Shown here: in pieces, positions 8,822 to 17,843 of the stretch
How positions within the stretch are numbered: position 1 is the stretch's first letter
Layout of the letters: each line of letters starts with the position of its first letter
Assembly (NCBI GenBank): GCA_026552975.1
Contig: JAPMTR010000071.1
Location: forward strand, 1 to 61,903
Origin: Candidatus Methanoperedens sp.
Lineage (GTDB): Archaea > Halobacteriota > Methanosarcinia > Methanosarcinales > Methanoperedenaceae
Length of the DNA stretch: 61,903 bases
Direction of reading: 5' to 3'
Notes under the pieces: generated by a model
The model's database searches: none
Told to the model about the DNA's origin: nothing
Seen by the model: only the letters and a program-made list of their open reading frames with translations
Program-made: the position numbers and the translations under genes

Positions 8822-9661
8822 ATGAAAAACAATTTGTTAGTGACTGCTATAGTCATAATTTTAATATTGGGAGCAGGCGTGTGGCTGCTTTCAAACAATA
8901 ACGATAAAAATAAAAACGAGGAACTTCCATCATCACTTGACCGGTATTACCAGAGTCAACCGCCTGTATATCTCGTAAGCATGTTCGAACTTGGAGCAGC
9001 TATGATGGGTATAGGCGTGAATGTGCAACAAAAAGACATGATAAATGCTAAAAAATCATACGACGATTTTTCGCTGAAATTTAAAGAGAGTTCCGATATG
9101 GTACCTGAATGGAAAAAATACTATGATCAGGCCGCTGTCGAAAAAATTGGCGCTTCCCTTGATTCAGATGATGTGCCAGGGGTTTTTGAGAACATTGGAA
9201 AAGTGGGCGAAGCCTGTGTACAATGTCACAAGGAAAAAATGGTCCCGATATGGAACAAATATAACTGGAAAGATTTCAGTAAATTGACAATGAAAACCCC
9301 AAATCCTGAAGAACCTGTATTGCCATTTCCTGCTGCAAAGATAAAGTATCTTGCTTTTGGTTTTGATGGTATCGGAGTAAATATCAAGAACAATAACCAA
9401 AAAGGTGCAAAGGAAAGCTTTGGCCTGTTTAAGACCATGTTCGATAATTTGAATAGTACCTGTTCTTCCTGCCATGTATCTCCAAGGAACTACTATGTAA
9501 GCTCAGATGTCCAGGCTATGATCGATATGATGGGCGAAAAGATCAATTCAGGGAATCTGTCTGAAGCTGAGGGACTGAGAATGGGCATAGGCATGGAAAG
9601 CTGCTACAATTGTCATGTGTTGCATATGCCAGCGCAGTATGCAAAGGTGACATCGAAATAA
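8822..9661 (+). CDS. membrane-anchored trihaem cytochrome c
   Basis: A 279-residue secreted cytochrome with an N-terminal signal anchor (about 5-23) and three haem sites: CVQCH (132-136), CSSCH (214-218) and CYNCH (261-265). Two internal repeats are visible: each starts with a helix containing FELGAAMMGIGVNV or LAFGFDGIGVNI, continues through a helical hairpin (AKKSYDDFSLKFKE, AKESFGLFKTMFD) and ends with a haem site, as in cytochrome c'-like four-helix bundles. The start at 8822 is chosen for GGGAG just upstream and the signal anchor it opens; an in-frame ATG at 8768 adds an unlikely leader. Probably an extracytoplasmic electron carrier. Confidence 0.85.
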   Translation: MKNNLLVTAIVIILILGAGVWLLSNNNDKNKNEELPSSLDRYYQSQPPVYLVSMFELGAAMMGIGVNVQQKDMINAKKSYDDFSLKFKESSDMVPEWKKYYDQAAVEKIGASLDSDDVPGVFENIGKVGEACVQCHKEKMVPIWNKYNWKDFSKLTMKTPNPEEPVLPFPAAKIKYLAFGFDGIGVNIKNNNQKGAKESFGLFKTMFDNLNSTCSSCHVSPRNYYVSSDVQAMIDMMGEKINSGNLSEAEGLRMGIGMESCYNCHVLHMPAQYAKVTSK

Positions 9662-9748
9662 TATCCCTGTCCTTTTTCTCTTTTTGCTTCAGTAAAATAG
9701 CCTTTTAGAAAACGATTTAAGCAATAGGATAATGTCTGTCCCTGAAAT

Positions 9749-10657
9749 ATGGATGAAGTCAAGCGGATACAACAGCTAAAAAAAGAAAAAAATGCAATAA
9801 TCCTTGCACATAATTACCAGCGCGGTGATGTACAGGATGTTGCGGATTTTGTTGGTGATTCGTTCGGTTTGAGCCAGAAAGCAGTATCAAGCAGCGCCAG
9901 CACGATCGTTTTTTGCGGCGTGGATTTTATGGCGGAAAGCGCAGCAATTCTCAATCCTGATAAGACTGTCCTTTTGCCTGAAACAAATGCCCAGTGCCCC
10001 ATGGCCGCAATGATAACACCCGATTCGTTAAAGCTTGAAAAAGAAAAATACCCAAAAGCTGCTGTCGTATGTTACGTGAATACTCCTGCATCCGTTAAAG
10101 CGTTAAGCGATATCTGCTGTACTTCAGCAAATGCTGTTAAAGTAGTAAATGCACTCCCTGAAGATGAGATCCTTTTTGTTCCAGACAGGAACCTCGCCCT
10201 TTTCGTGGCTTCCCAAACAAATAAGAAGATCATTCCCTGGAATGGCTATTGTCCCACACATCATCTCATACTTCCAGGCGATGTCCTTCTTGAATTGGAA
10301 GACCATCCTGAAGCCGAAATTCTTGTCCACCCCGAATGCAGGCCAGATGTTGTGGAGATCGCCGACCAGGTGTTGAGCACGGCTGGAATGCTAAAATACG
10401 CAAAACAATCAGATTCCAGGGAGTTTATCATAGCGACTGAACTTGGGCTTTTACACAGGCTGCGAAAGGAGAATCCAGGAAAAACATTCATCCCGGCAAC
10501 CAGTTATGTCGTCTGCCCGAACATGAAAATGAATACCCTGGGAAGCATAATAAGGGCTCTTGAAAATAATGAACATATAATAACGATCCCGGAAGATATC
10601 CGGATAAAAGCAAAAAGAGCACTTGACAGGATGCTGGAAGTGGGACGCGGAGAATGA
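9749..10657 (+). CDS. nadA: quinolinate synthase A
   Basis: The 302-residue NadA condenses iminoaspartate with dihydroxyacetone phosphate to quinolinate for NAD synthesis. Three similar domains and the expected [4Fe-4S] cysteines are present (CCTSANA near 113, HPECRPD near 195, VVCPNMKMNT near 257), along with the N-terminal HNYQRGDVQD. It overlaps the next gene by four bases (ATGA). NadB and NadC are not in the window. Confidence 0.95.
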   Translation: MDEVKRIQQLKKEKNAIILAHNYQRGDVQDVADFVGDSFGLSQKAVSSSASTIVFCGVDFMAESAAILNPDKTVLLPETNAQCPMAAMITPDSLKLEKEKYPKAAVVCYVNTPASVKALSDICCTSANAVKVVNALPEDEILFVPDRNLALFVASQTNKKIIPWNGYCPTHHLILPGDVLLELEDHPEAEILVHPECRPDVVEIADQVLSTAGMLKYAKQSDSREFIIATELGLLHRLRKENPGKTFIPATSYVVCPNMKMNTLGSIIRALENNEHIITIPEDIRIKAKRALDRMLEVGRGE

Positions 10658-11499
10658 TGAAAGTCATTCTGGAACTGATCCGTTACAAGAACTGTGCAAT
10701 GGCAGGCCTTGCTGCCGTAATTGGGGCTGCCATCGCATACAGCGCCACGCCGGGTGACCCGGTCTGGATGGGGTTTATTTTCATCACCGTTTTTATCATC
10801 ACCGGCGCCGGGAATGCTTTAAATGATTATTTTGATGCGAATATCGATGCCATCAACCGCCCCGGCCGGCCAATTCCTTCTGGAAGGATATCAAAAGAAT
10901 CTGCATATAATTTATCAATTTCAATGTTCTTCCTGGGTTTAATTGTCTCCTTTTTCATAGGCTCTAATGGTATTCCCCGCTTGATTGCAGGTTTCAACGC
11001 AATTCTCTTGCTGTACTATGCTAAATCTTTAAAAAGAAAAGTTGTTGTCGGGAACTTGACCGTAAGTTACCTTACTGGTTCCACATTCCTATTCGGGGGA
11101 GCAGCTTACGGGGGAAAAGGCATCCAGGTGACATTAATACTCTTTTTCCTGTCGATGCTTGCCACATTTGCGCGTGAGATCGTAAAGACCATAGAGGATA
11201 TTGAGGGGGACAGGTTAGATGGCGCTTCTACCATACCCATAAAAATAGGGGAAACAAAAGCGACATATATTGCATGCGCATTTGGAGTTCTGGCAGTTCT
11301 TCTGAGCCCGCTACCATATTTATTGGACTTTTTCAATGAATATTACCTCATTGTCGTGGGGGTCGCAGATCTTGTTTTTCTTTATGCCATGGTAAGGATA
11401 TTAAGAAAAGACCCAGCTGCGTCTTCAAAATATTTTAAAGTAGCTATGTTCCTGGCTATGCTGGCTTTTATTGCAGGAAGCATCCTGAACAGTATCTAG
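10654..11499 (+). CDS. digeranylgeranylglyceryl phosphate synthase (UbiA family)
   Basis: A 281-residue membrane prenyltransferase with about eight or nine helices and both UbiA aspartate motifs: NDYFDANIDAINRPGRP near 55-71 and the second at DIEGDRLDGAST near 178-189. The archaeal form adds the second geranylgeranyl chain to geranylgeranylglyceryl phosphate in the making of ether lipids. Family membership is clear; the exact substrate rests on similarity to archaeal members. Coupled to nadA by a four-base overlap. ATG at 10657 is an alternative start. Confidence 0.88.
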   Translation: MMKVILELIRYKNCAMAGLAAVIGAAIAYSATPGDPVWMGFIFITVFIITGAGNALNDYFDANIDAINRPGRPIPSGRISKESAYNLSISMFFLGLIVSFFIGSNGIPRLIAGFNAILLLYYAKSLKRKVVVGNLTVSYLTGSTFLFGGAAYGGKGIQVTLILFFLSMLATFAREIVKTIEDIEGDRLDGASTIPIKIGETKATYIACAFGVLAVLLSPLPYLLDFFNEYYLIVVGVADLVFLYAMVRILRKDPAASSKYFKVAMFLAMLAFIAGSILNSI

Positions 11500-11529
11500 A
11501 TAATATCTGAAGCCCTTAATAAAATTAAA

Positions 11530-11991
11530 TCATATCTCAAAAGGGATCTTCTCAAAATTATTGATCTTGAGATCCTTAAACTCAACCCCACCTTTAACCC
11601 CTGTTATCTCAACGCCCTCAAACTCGCCTGCTGCGCATAACACATCCTGTTCGGGGTGTGTTCCTGGTTTAATAGTGCAACTAAGGTGTGTCCTATCCCC
11701 TGCTGAAACAACGATCTTCAGGCGTTTAGATGCCGGATGTTTCTTCGGGAGGACGATAAAAGGCGAGCCTACTTCCCGGATCATATAAAGGACACATTTC
11801 AAACCGTTTACTATGGTCTTATCTACTCCGAATCCCGATGCCACAAGAAGATCATCAGGCTCAAGAGCCAGAACTATTTCTTCGGTCTCAGTTTCAAGAA
11901 AAAATTGTTTATTTTCTCCTATTTTTATAATACCAAGGGTACCTTCTTTTCCCCTGACAAGGAGCATTTCATCATTTTTTAATTGGATCAT
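11530..11991 (-). CDS. conserved hypothetical protein, end of chaperone cluster
   Basis: A 153-residue, mostly beta-strand protein (GTLGIIKIGENKQFFLETETEEIVLAL, then ADRTHL-like and GVEITGVKGGVEF strands) without signal peptide or membrane helix. Family not recognised. Its ATG shares a base with the stop of the zinc-ribbon gene (TAATG), so the two are translationally coupled. It is the last gene of the run that starts with the GrpE/Hsp70 genes. Confidence 0.7.
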   Translation of the reverse strand: MIQLKNDEMLLVRGKEGTLGIIKIGENKQFFLETETEEIVLALEPDDLLVASGFGVDKTIVNGLKCVLYMIREVGSPFIVLPKKHPASKRLKIVVSAGDRTHLSCTIKPGTHPEQDVLCAAGEFEGVEITGVKGGVEFKDLKINNFEKIPFEI

Positions 11992-12152
11992 TATTCGTTG
12001 CTAATAAGGAATACTTTTTTTGACATACAAGAGGGACAGATCACTTTTTTACCTATGCCCTTGAACTCGTTCTTACAATCCTCACATTTGAATAATTGTG
12101 ATTCAAATTCAGGGATCTCCATACTTCCGAATGTATCACCGACACTGCACAT
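11991..12152 (-). CDS. 53-residue zinc-ribbon protein
   Basis: A short gene preceded by a near-perfect ribosome binding site (GGAGGTGAAAATAC). Two CxxC knuckles, CEDC (23-26) and CPSC (39-42), are spaced as in a one-metal zinc ribbon and followed by a beta hairpin. It overlaps the next gene by one base. Such small ribbons bind nucleic acid or a protein partner; here the partner could be a chaperone component, which is inference from position only. Confidence 0.75.
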   Translation of the reverse strand: MCSVGDTFGSMEIPEFESQLFKCEDCKNEFKGIGKKVICPSCMSKKVFLISNE

Positions 12153-12206
12153 GTATTTTCACCTCCGCAGTAATTATTCATGTTTAATCCTGTTCTTATA
12201 TTAATC

Positions 12207-12698
12207 TTATGGAAGGTATTTCTTAATATATCGTTCATAAACAACTGGATCAACGGTTTTTCCTGCCCAGAATTTTATCAGCTCCCCTTTATCGATCAGG
12301 GCTGTAAGAGGCAGTTTTTTTTCTTCAGCGTCTTCCTGGAAGATTATCTGGTAAAGCGCGCCTTCCGGTCTGTCCTCAATTACCTCAAATAACTCTATAC
12401 TGCTGCCATATTTTTTTTCTATGGCATGGATATTTGGTTCATTGCCTTCGCATATCTTGCATCTATCTTCACGCATCCTGTCGCGCCTGATATTTAAGAA
12501 GACAGGACGATCCATTTCATTTATCTTCTCTACCACCCTGGATATATGAATATATTTTTCATCTACGAACTGGTCAATAAAATCCTTGAATTCCACTTCT
12601 GCCTCATTTTCAGTACATGAGTTCTTCCCTGCCAGTAACCCAATAAATTTTTGTCTGAAAACGCTTTTATGAGTCACAAGAAGATTATTGAGATTCAT
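12207..12698 (-). CDS. thioredoxin-like protein with CKIC motif
   Basis: A 163-residue protein. An N-terminal helical region (1-60) is followed by a thioredoxin-like fold: strand PVFLNIRRD (65-73), CKIC at 80-83 in the active-site position, helix, strand IELFEVIED, and a KKLPLTALID segment with the cis-Pro position at 130, then GELIKFWAG. The CxxC could do redox work or bind metal. It is coupled to the J-like gene by an ATGA overlap, which places it inside the chaperone operon. The fold call is from pattern only. Confidence 0.6.
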   Translation of the reverse strand: MNLNNLLVTHKSVFRQKFIGLLAGKNSCTENEAEVEFKDFIDQFVDEKYIHISRVVEKINEMDRPVFLNIRRDRMREDRCKICEGNEPNIHAIEKKYGSSIELFEVIEDRPEGALYQIIFQEDAEEKKLPLTALIDKGELIKFWAGKTVDPVVYERYIKKYLP

Positions 12699-13954
12699 AA
12701 GTTCATTTCCTTTCTTAATTTGTCAAAAATTCGCTCAAGGTCTTCAAAAGTTATCTGCGGTGGCGGTGATTTCTTCGGGCTCTTCTTTTGCTTACCCTTT
12801 CCTTTTTTCAGTTTCCCAAAAACACCTTTCTTTTCCACCTCTTCTTCTTCTTCAGAAACAATAAATTTCATAGCTGTGAATATATGACCTTTATCGAAAA
12901 CCCACATATAATCCGCCCTCTGTGATTCATTTTTTAGCACAGAATAGGCAAGATTGACAAGCGGTGTTTTTTCAAGTGGCCTGTATTTTTCCCGCAATAA
13001 CTTTTCAATCTCTTTCTTATCACCTGTTAGTGAACTCCGGTCAATACCAATAATTGAAAAAAAAGTTTCTTTATTCGGGGGCAGGTATTTCATCCAGTCC
13101 TGATTTGCATTAATTATTTCATTCATACGCCTTTGTTCTTTCATTGTATCTTCTAGATCAAGAGACATTAATATGATCTGTTCAAAGGACTTCCTATCAA
13201 TTTTTTCCCATTTTTTTTGTTTCCTGTTCCTCTGTTCATGATCCTGTCTTGATCCATATTTCCCTACAAAATACATCATGAAATCATAATCATCCCTTTT
13301 TTTCGGATCACCAAGGATAGTATCTATTTTTCTAAATAATTCTGACCCATTCTCGCATTTCCGTCTAATTTCCTCTATCGTTGCATCTTTTCCGGAGCCT
13401 ATTATTTCATACAGGCCTGGTGCTCCTAAAAGCTGGATCTCAAGGAATTTCATATATTTTGGCTGTATTTCACTCATCCTGGTGAATTCCTTGTTACACT
13501 TGAGATTTTCATTATGGTTATCAATCAACTCTTTTTTATCTGATGCTGACATGCATTTTGAATATTGCTCAAATAAAGAAAGCAGTTCATCATATTTTTT
13601 TTGTAAGTATTCATCAGTGAGTACATTATAAGCTTCTTCAATAAGAAATGACGTAAAATATGAAAATCGTGATTTTTTCGAATAAGCTTCTTCGATCTCT
13701 TCTTTCAAAGCTCCCCTGTGAACCCCCAGCACGCAATACCAGGTAGGAATACCCCCCAGCAGCGGCTCTACCCATTCTGGAAACTCATCCACAAAATGTT
13801 CAAACTTGATCATGGATCTCCCAAGCCTTTGCATATCCAGATGAAGGCTGGATACCTTCCAGTAAGGGTCATCATGAATGGATATTTCCGGTTCCAATTC
13901 AGATTTTTCTAGTTCTTCTGTTTTTTTTGGCTTATACTTATTCTTCTTGCTCAT
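12695..13954 (-). CDS. tandem J-like protein lacking HPD
   Basis: A 419-residue soluble protein in which a J-domain-like pattern appears three times: near 95-150 (TWYCVLGV, LKEEIEEAY, EEAYNVLTD, YLQKKYDELL), near 185-240 (LYEIIGSG, EEIRRKC, ILGDPKKRDDYDFM) and near 295-350 (FFSIIGID, KEIEKLLREKY, LAYSVLKNESQRADYM). The linkers between repeats are helical and charged. None has the HPD tripeptide needed to stimulate Hsp70, and the loop that should carry it is shortened. The N- and C-termini are charged. The start overlaps the Hsp70 gene by 17 bases. It probably binds the Hsp70 or its clients rather than acting as a classic J-protein; this is inferred. Confidence 0.6.
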   Translation of the reverse strand: MSKKNKYKPKKTEELEKSELEPEISIHDDPYWKVSSLHLDMQRLGRSMIKFEHFVDEFPEWVEPLLGGIPTWYCVLGVHRGALKEEIEEAYSKKSRFSYFTSFLIEEAYNVLTDEYLQKKYDELLSLFEQYSKCMSASDKKELIDNHNENLKCNKEFTRMSEIQPKYMKFLEIQLLGAPGLYEIIGSGKDATIEEIRRKCENGSELFRKIDTILGDPKKRDDYDFMMYFVGKYGSRQDHEQRNRKQKKWEKIDRKSFEQIILMSLDLEDTMKEQRRMNEIINANQDWMKYLPPNKETFFSIIGIDRSSLTGDKKEIEKLLREKYRPLEKTPLVNLAYSVLKNESQRADYMWVFDKGHIFTAMKFIVSEEEEEVEKKGVFGKLKKGKGKQKKSPKKSPPPQITFEDLERIFDKLRKEMNL

Positions 13955-15665
13955 TCTTTTGTCTTATTTCCAGTGTGCTGCCATGTGTGATCTTTGTTTT
14001 TGATATTTTATTCTTATCCTGAAGTTCAATATCGTCATAAAAGATGAGATCATTGTCACCCATTATTCCTATTTCCTTCAATTCTTTCTTTATGTCCAAG
14101 ATCGTCTGTGTTGGATTCAGGTAAAGTGTAAGAGTGTCTCGAGTTTCCATGTTTTCCACATTAACTTCAATACTTTCCATATCCAGCATTTTCTTCATGA
14201 ATTTGCTTTTTTCTTTCTTGGAAAGCCTGCTTCTTGCTTCCATTTTAACTGAACGCTTGCTGCCGGATATCTTTTCAATCGCAGTCACATGCAGTATCCC
14301 GAACTCTTTTCCAACCTCAAATGTCACATCCACCCTGTCGCTATGTGCGGGAAGAGGTTCAACATCTACCCAGAAATCCCCCAGGTGTTCACATTCTTCA
14401 GGAGTTTCGCCTTCGCCCTGGAATACATTAATGATCACTTCATCCGCAAAATCGCCGGCGTTAGTGAAGTTACGGGTTCTAGCTATTGGTATTTTAGTGT
14501 TGCGATCAAGGATCTTTATTATTGTCCCGTCCGCTACAAGAACCCCAAGTGAGCTTGAGATGACATCACTTATTTCGATATTCTTGATTTTGTTTAATTT
14601 TTCCTTCCCATATTCCATGGATGCAACCGCTGCTCCAAGTGCCACGGCTTCGTAGGGGTCACCTTTTAAGGGTTCTTTTCCGAAATACTGCGTTACAAAT
14701 TCGCGCACTGCTGGAATAAGCGTCGTGCCGCCCACGAGCAATATATCATCGATCTCATTCTTATCGAGAGACGCATCCTCAAGAGCCTGTTCGATTGGTT
14801 TTATTGTGCGCTCGATCAGGTCAGTAATCATCCGGTTCAATTCTGTCCTGGTCAAAACCATACTAAATGGTGGTTTGTTCGCAGCCACAAAAGGAATGGT
14901 GATGGTTGTGCTTTCTGAAGTTGACAGGGCGATCTTTGCTTCTTCAGACGCTTCGCGTAAAGTAGCATGAAGCGCAAGGTCTTTCTTAACATCAATACCC
15001 ATTTGTTCGTATAATCTCTTGCTTACATGCTCTTCTATTCGCACATCAATGTCATCACCGCCCAATTTGTGTTCTCCTGCACTTGAATCAACATCAAAGA
15101 AACCTGATGAAACCGAAAGAATAGAGACATCGAAAGTCCCGCCTCCGAAGTCATATACAAGCACCCGCGTGTCCCGGTCTTCCCTTATACCATAGGCAAG
15201 CGCCGCGGCTGTAGGCTCATTGATCAATCTCAGGATATTTATACCCGCGATCTCAGCAGCATCCTTGATGGCTTGCCTTTGCCCATCAGAATAATTGGCT
15301 GGAACTGAAACCACAGCTTCCGTGAATTTTTTCCCGATCTGTTTTTCAGCATCATCCGCCAGTTTCTTAAAAATATGAGCTCCGATATATTCAGGAGGGA
15401 ATTTATGACGGCCGATCTTTTTCTTAAAATCTGTTCCCATTTCCCTTTTTATCGACGATATGGTATTTTCCGGGTTTATGATCTGGTTGTGCTTTGCGAT
15501 TTCACCCACCAAGACTTCATCCTCATTCTTAAAATAAACAATCGAAGGAGTGATCTTTTTGCCTTCATTGTTCTCGATCATTACAGGCTCATCAAGCAGG
15601 ATGTATGCCATTTTTGAGTTCGTTGTTCCAAAGTCAATACCAAGTATATTTTTGTCCACTGTCAT
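13938..15665 (-). CDS. Hsp70 with a C-terminal ubiquitin-like domain
   Basis: The 575-residue protein has a complete Hsp70 ATPase domain (about 1-375: IDFGTTNSKMAYI, VYDFGGGTFDVSIL, NEPTAAALAYG, LLVGGTTLIPAVREF) and a beta substrate-binding domain (about 385-480). The helical lid of normal DnaK (600-640 residues) is missing. Residues 498-570 instead form a beta-grasp pattern close to ubiquitin: TLTLYLNPTQTILDIKKELKE, then NDLIFYDDIELQDKNKIS, then HGSTLEIRQ. There is no terminal diglycine, so it cannot be conjugated like ubiquitin. GAGGTAG touches the ATG; a GTG at 15659 is better spaced. Operon: grpE-like, this gene, J-like, thioredoxin-like. Confidence 0.88.
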   Translation of the reverse strand: MTVDKNILGIDFGTTNSKMAYILLDEPVMIENNEGKKITPSIVYFKNEDEVLVGEIAKHNQIINPENTISSIKREMGTDFKKKIGRHKFPPEYIGAHIFKKLADDAEKQIGKKFTEAVVSVPANYSDGQRQAIKDAAEIAGINILRLINEPTAAALAYGIREDRDTRVLVYDFGGGTFDVSILSVSSGFFDVDSSAGEHKLGGDDIDVRIEEHVSKRLYEQMGIDVKKDLALHATLREASEEAKIALSTSESTTITIPFVAANKPPFSMVLTRTELNRMITDLIERTIKPIEQALEDASLDKNEIDDILLVGGTTLIPAVREFVTQYFGKEPLKGDPYEAVALGAAVASMEYGKEKLNKIKNIEISDVISSSLGVLVADGTIIKILDRNTKIPIARTRNFTNAGDFADEVIINVFQGEGETPEECEHLGDFWVDVEPLPAHSDRVDVTFEVGKEFGILHVTAIEKISGSKRSVKMEARSRLSKKEKSKFMKKMLDMESIEVNVENMETRDTLTLYLNPTQTILDIKKELKEIGIMGDNDLIFYDDIELQDKNKISKTKITHGSTLEIRQKNEQEE

Positions 15666-15678
15666 CTACCTCATCTTT

Positions 15679-16293
15679 TTAGTGCTCTTTTGTCTCGATC
15701 TTTTCTTTGTTTTTTTGATCAAGTTCATCCATGTCCTTCTTCATTTCTAACAAATGCGCCCGTTCTGGTTTTAGGATCCTCAATATATAGCCCCATAATC
15801 CGGGTTTTACAGTCTGCCTCAAGATTGGATTCTTTGAGATTAATACTTCAGCCGGACGAACCACGTTATTCTCCATCAGATAACCTTTTCTTACAACTTT
15901 GAAAACAGAATTCTCTGGATATTTTGAACCAGATTCAAGTCCAATTGCAGTATGTTTCTGCTCAACGAATTTATCACCAGGCATTGGTTCTATAACAGTT
16001 AATCTCATAGCAGAGATTATCTGTTTACAAACTGCGTCAATATTCTTAGCAAGATTTCCCATATACTCCTTCATCATTTCACATGAATTTGTATTTTCAG
16101 AAACGACCATACGATCAAGCGAGTCTACCGCCACCAGCATCCTTTTTGAAATGTCAAATCTTATATCAAGCTTTTTTTTCTCTTCATTTTTCTTATTGGT
16201 CTCAATATAATCTTTAAATTCCTGCTTCAGTTTATTGTATTGACTCTCAAACCACTCTGCCTTTTTCTTGACATCCTCAATATTCTCTTCCAT
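15679..16293 (-). CDS. GrpE-like nucleotide exchange factor
   Basis: The 204-residue protein starts with a long charged coiled coil (1-50, KKKAEWFESQYNKLKQEF), then the GrpE four-helix part, then the diagnostic C-terminal segment: EPMPGDKFVEQKHTAIG followed by VFKVVRKGYLMENNVVRPAEVLIS (about 105-155). A tail of about 50 charged residues is longer than usual. GrpE releases ADP from Hsp70. It is the first gene of the operon, 13 bases before the Hsp70 gene, and so is its presumed exchange factor. Confidence 0.85.
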   Translation of the reverse strand: MEENIEDVKKKAEWFESQYNKLKQEFKDYIETNKKNEEKKKLDIRFDISKRMLVAVDSLDRMVVSENTNSCEMMKEYMGNLAKNIDAVCKQIISAMRLTVIEPMPGDKFVEQKHTAIGLESGSKYPENSVFKVVRKGYLMENNVVRPAEVLISKNPILRQTVKPGLWGYILRILKPERAHLLEMKKDMDELDQKNKEKIETKEH

Positions 16294-16322
16294 TATTCAA
16301 AACCTATTTTGTGCATAATCGG

Positions 16323-16331
16323 ATATATTTT
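16323..16331 (-). promoter_or_regulatory. TATA box of the chaperone operon
   Basis: On the minus strand AAAATATAT lies about 30 bases before the GrpE-like start codon, implying a nearly leaderless transcript. Confidence 0.5.
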
Positions 16332-16405
16332 ACGATTTGATCAAAATCAATAACTTTAATAAAAAGAAGTAATAATTAAAAAAAAAGACACAAAGTAGGC
16401 ATTGC

Positions 16406-17842
16406 CTACTTCTTATCTGCTGCCGGAGCCTTTTCAGCCTCTTTGGCCGGGGCTTTTGGCGCTGCTGGTGTCGCAGGAGCTTTTGGTGCTTCTGCCTTTG
16501 GTGCAGGGGCCGCTGGTGCAGCAGCTGCCGGAGCTGCCACTTTGGGCGGGATCGTCTGTGTCCTGAACAGGTCGCTTATAGATTCCTTTGGAGCACCTGG
16601 TGCTGGTGCCAGGACATCTGTGCTCAATCCCATAAGATGAGCGGTCAGTACCACAAGATCGTCAACACTCATATCCATTTTAAGTTCATCTCTGCCATCG
16701 ATCAGGTTACGCCTGCAGAAAGGACATGTGCTTATCAAAGCTTGCGCCCCTGTATCCTGTGCATCCTTCATCCTGCCTGTGGCTACACCCAGTGCAAGAT
16801 CAGGAATACCTGCTTTTACGCCTCCGCCTGCGCCGCAACATCGCTGTTCTTTTCGGTTGCGTTTCATTTCAATAAGTTTGACCCCGGGCATGCTCTTTAT
16901 CACTTTCCTGGGTTCTTCGAACACACCAACGTGTCTTCCAAGATGGCACGGATCATGATAGGTCACGGTCTTGTTGAGACTCTTTTCCCACTTTATCTTC
17001 CCTGCATCAAGCTGCTCTGCAAGGAACTGGGACATGTGAATAGCTTCAAATGGCAATGCTTTTCCATATGCTCGCGGCCAATCGATCTTGGCTGCCCTGA
17101 AACATCCTGCGCATGCAAATATTACCCTCTTTGCACCTCTTGCCTTAAGCGCTTCAACATTGTGGATAGCAACTTTCCTGGGAGTATCATTAATATGCTG
17201 CTGTCCGGTCCTTATAAGAGCTGACCCGCAGCACCATTCTTCCTCACCCAGCGCCATGAAAGGAACATTGAGTTTGTTCAATATCCTTGCTGTGCTTACT
17301 CCAAGCACCTGCTGGTTGTATCCTGCAGTACATCCTATGAAGTATGCAATATCTGATTTTTCAGCGATCTTGATGTCAGGTGTCATCCATGCAAGTCGGT
17401 CTTTCTGCTGCTTCATATAAGGGTTGTGGCCTTCTTCTATGAGCTTGGGGAAAAGACTCTGTTTGCCGTATGGGCCTGTCCCGTACTTAACAAGGTTAGC
17501 CCTTGTTGACTCCCAGAGTTCGATCGTATTTATCCCTGCAGGGCATACGGTTCCGCACATACCGCATGTGGTGCAGTTGTAAAGATCATCCGTGAATTTC
17601 TTTATCTCTTCCTGGGGGATCTTTTCAGGGCCCAGGAGCCTGGCCTTAAGACCAAAGCTCTTGTTCATGAAATCCTTCCATTTCTGGATCTTATCCCTTG
17701 GCTCTATGTCCTGGTTCTTATCTCTTGCATCATATGTCGGGCAGTATTTGACACATTCTCCGCACCTTGTGCATGCATCAAATTCCATTAACTGGGCCGC
17801 AGTGAAATTGACTGTGTTTATCGAGGGTTTTTCTTTTGCCAT
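16406..17842 (-). CDS. hdrD: HdrD: CoB-CoM heterodisulfide reductase catalytic subunit
   Basis: This 478-residue subunit reduces or forms the CoM-S-S-CoB disulfide. Two ferredoxin clusters are bound by C24/27/30/34 and C90/93/96/100. Two CCG domains follow: C171, C204-C205, C244, C247 and C299, C335-C336, C373, C376, which hold the noncubane clusters. The start at 17842 is chosen because GGAGGCGA lies before it; an ATG five codons earlier overlaps that site. Residues 411-478 form an Ala/Pro/Lys-rich tail not typical of HdrD. It follows hdrE in one operon. Confidence 0.92.
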   Translation of the reverse strand: MAKEKPSINTVNFTAAQLMEFDACTRCGECVKYCPTYDARDKNQDIEPRDKIQKWKDFMNKSFGLKARLLGPEKIPQEEIKKFTDDLYNCTTCGMCGTVCPAGINTIELWESTRANLVKYGTGPYGKQSLFPKLIEEGHNPYMKQQKDRLAWMTPDIKIAEKSDIAYFIGCTAGYNQQVLGVSTARILNKLNVPFMALGEEEWCCGSALIRTGQQHINDTPRKVAIHNVEALKARGAKRVIFACAGCFRAAKIDWPRAYGKALPFEAIHMSQFLAEQLDAGKIKWEKSLNKTVTYHDPCHLGRHVGVFEEPRKVIKSMPGVKLIEMKRNRKEQRCCGAGGGVKAGIPDLALGVATGRMKDAQDTGAQALISTCPFCRRNLIDGRDELKMDMSVDDLVVLTAHLMGLSTDVLAPAPGAPKESISDLFRTQTIPPKVAAPAAAAPAAPAPKAEAPKAPATPAAPKAPAKEAEKAPAADKK

Positions 17843-17843
17843 G

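Noticed and set aside
12053-12253. 66-residue minus-strand frame across the zinc-ribbon start
   Set aside because: The shorter frame at 11991-12152 has the perfect ribosome binding site and two CxxC pairs; this one is its shadow.
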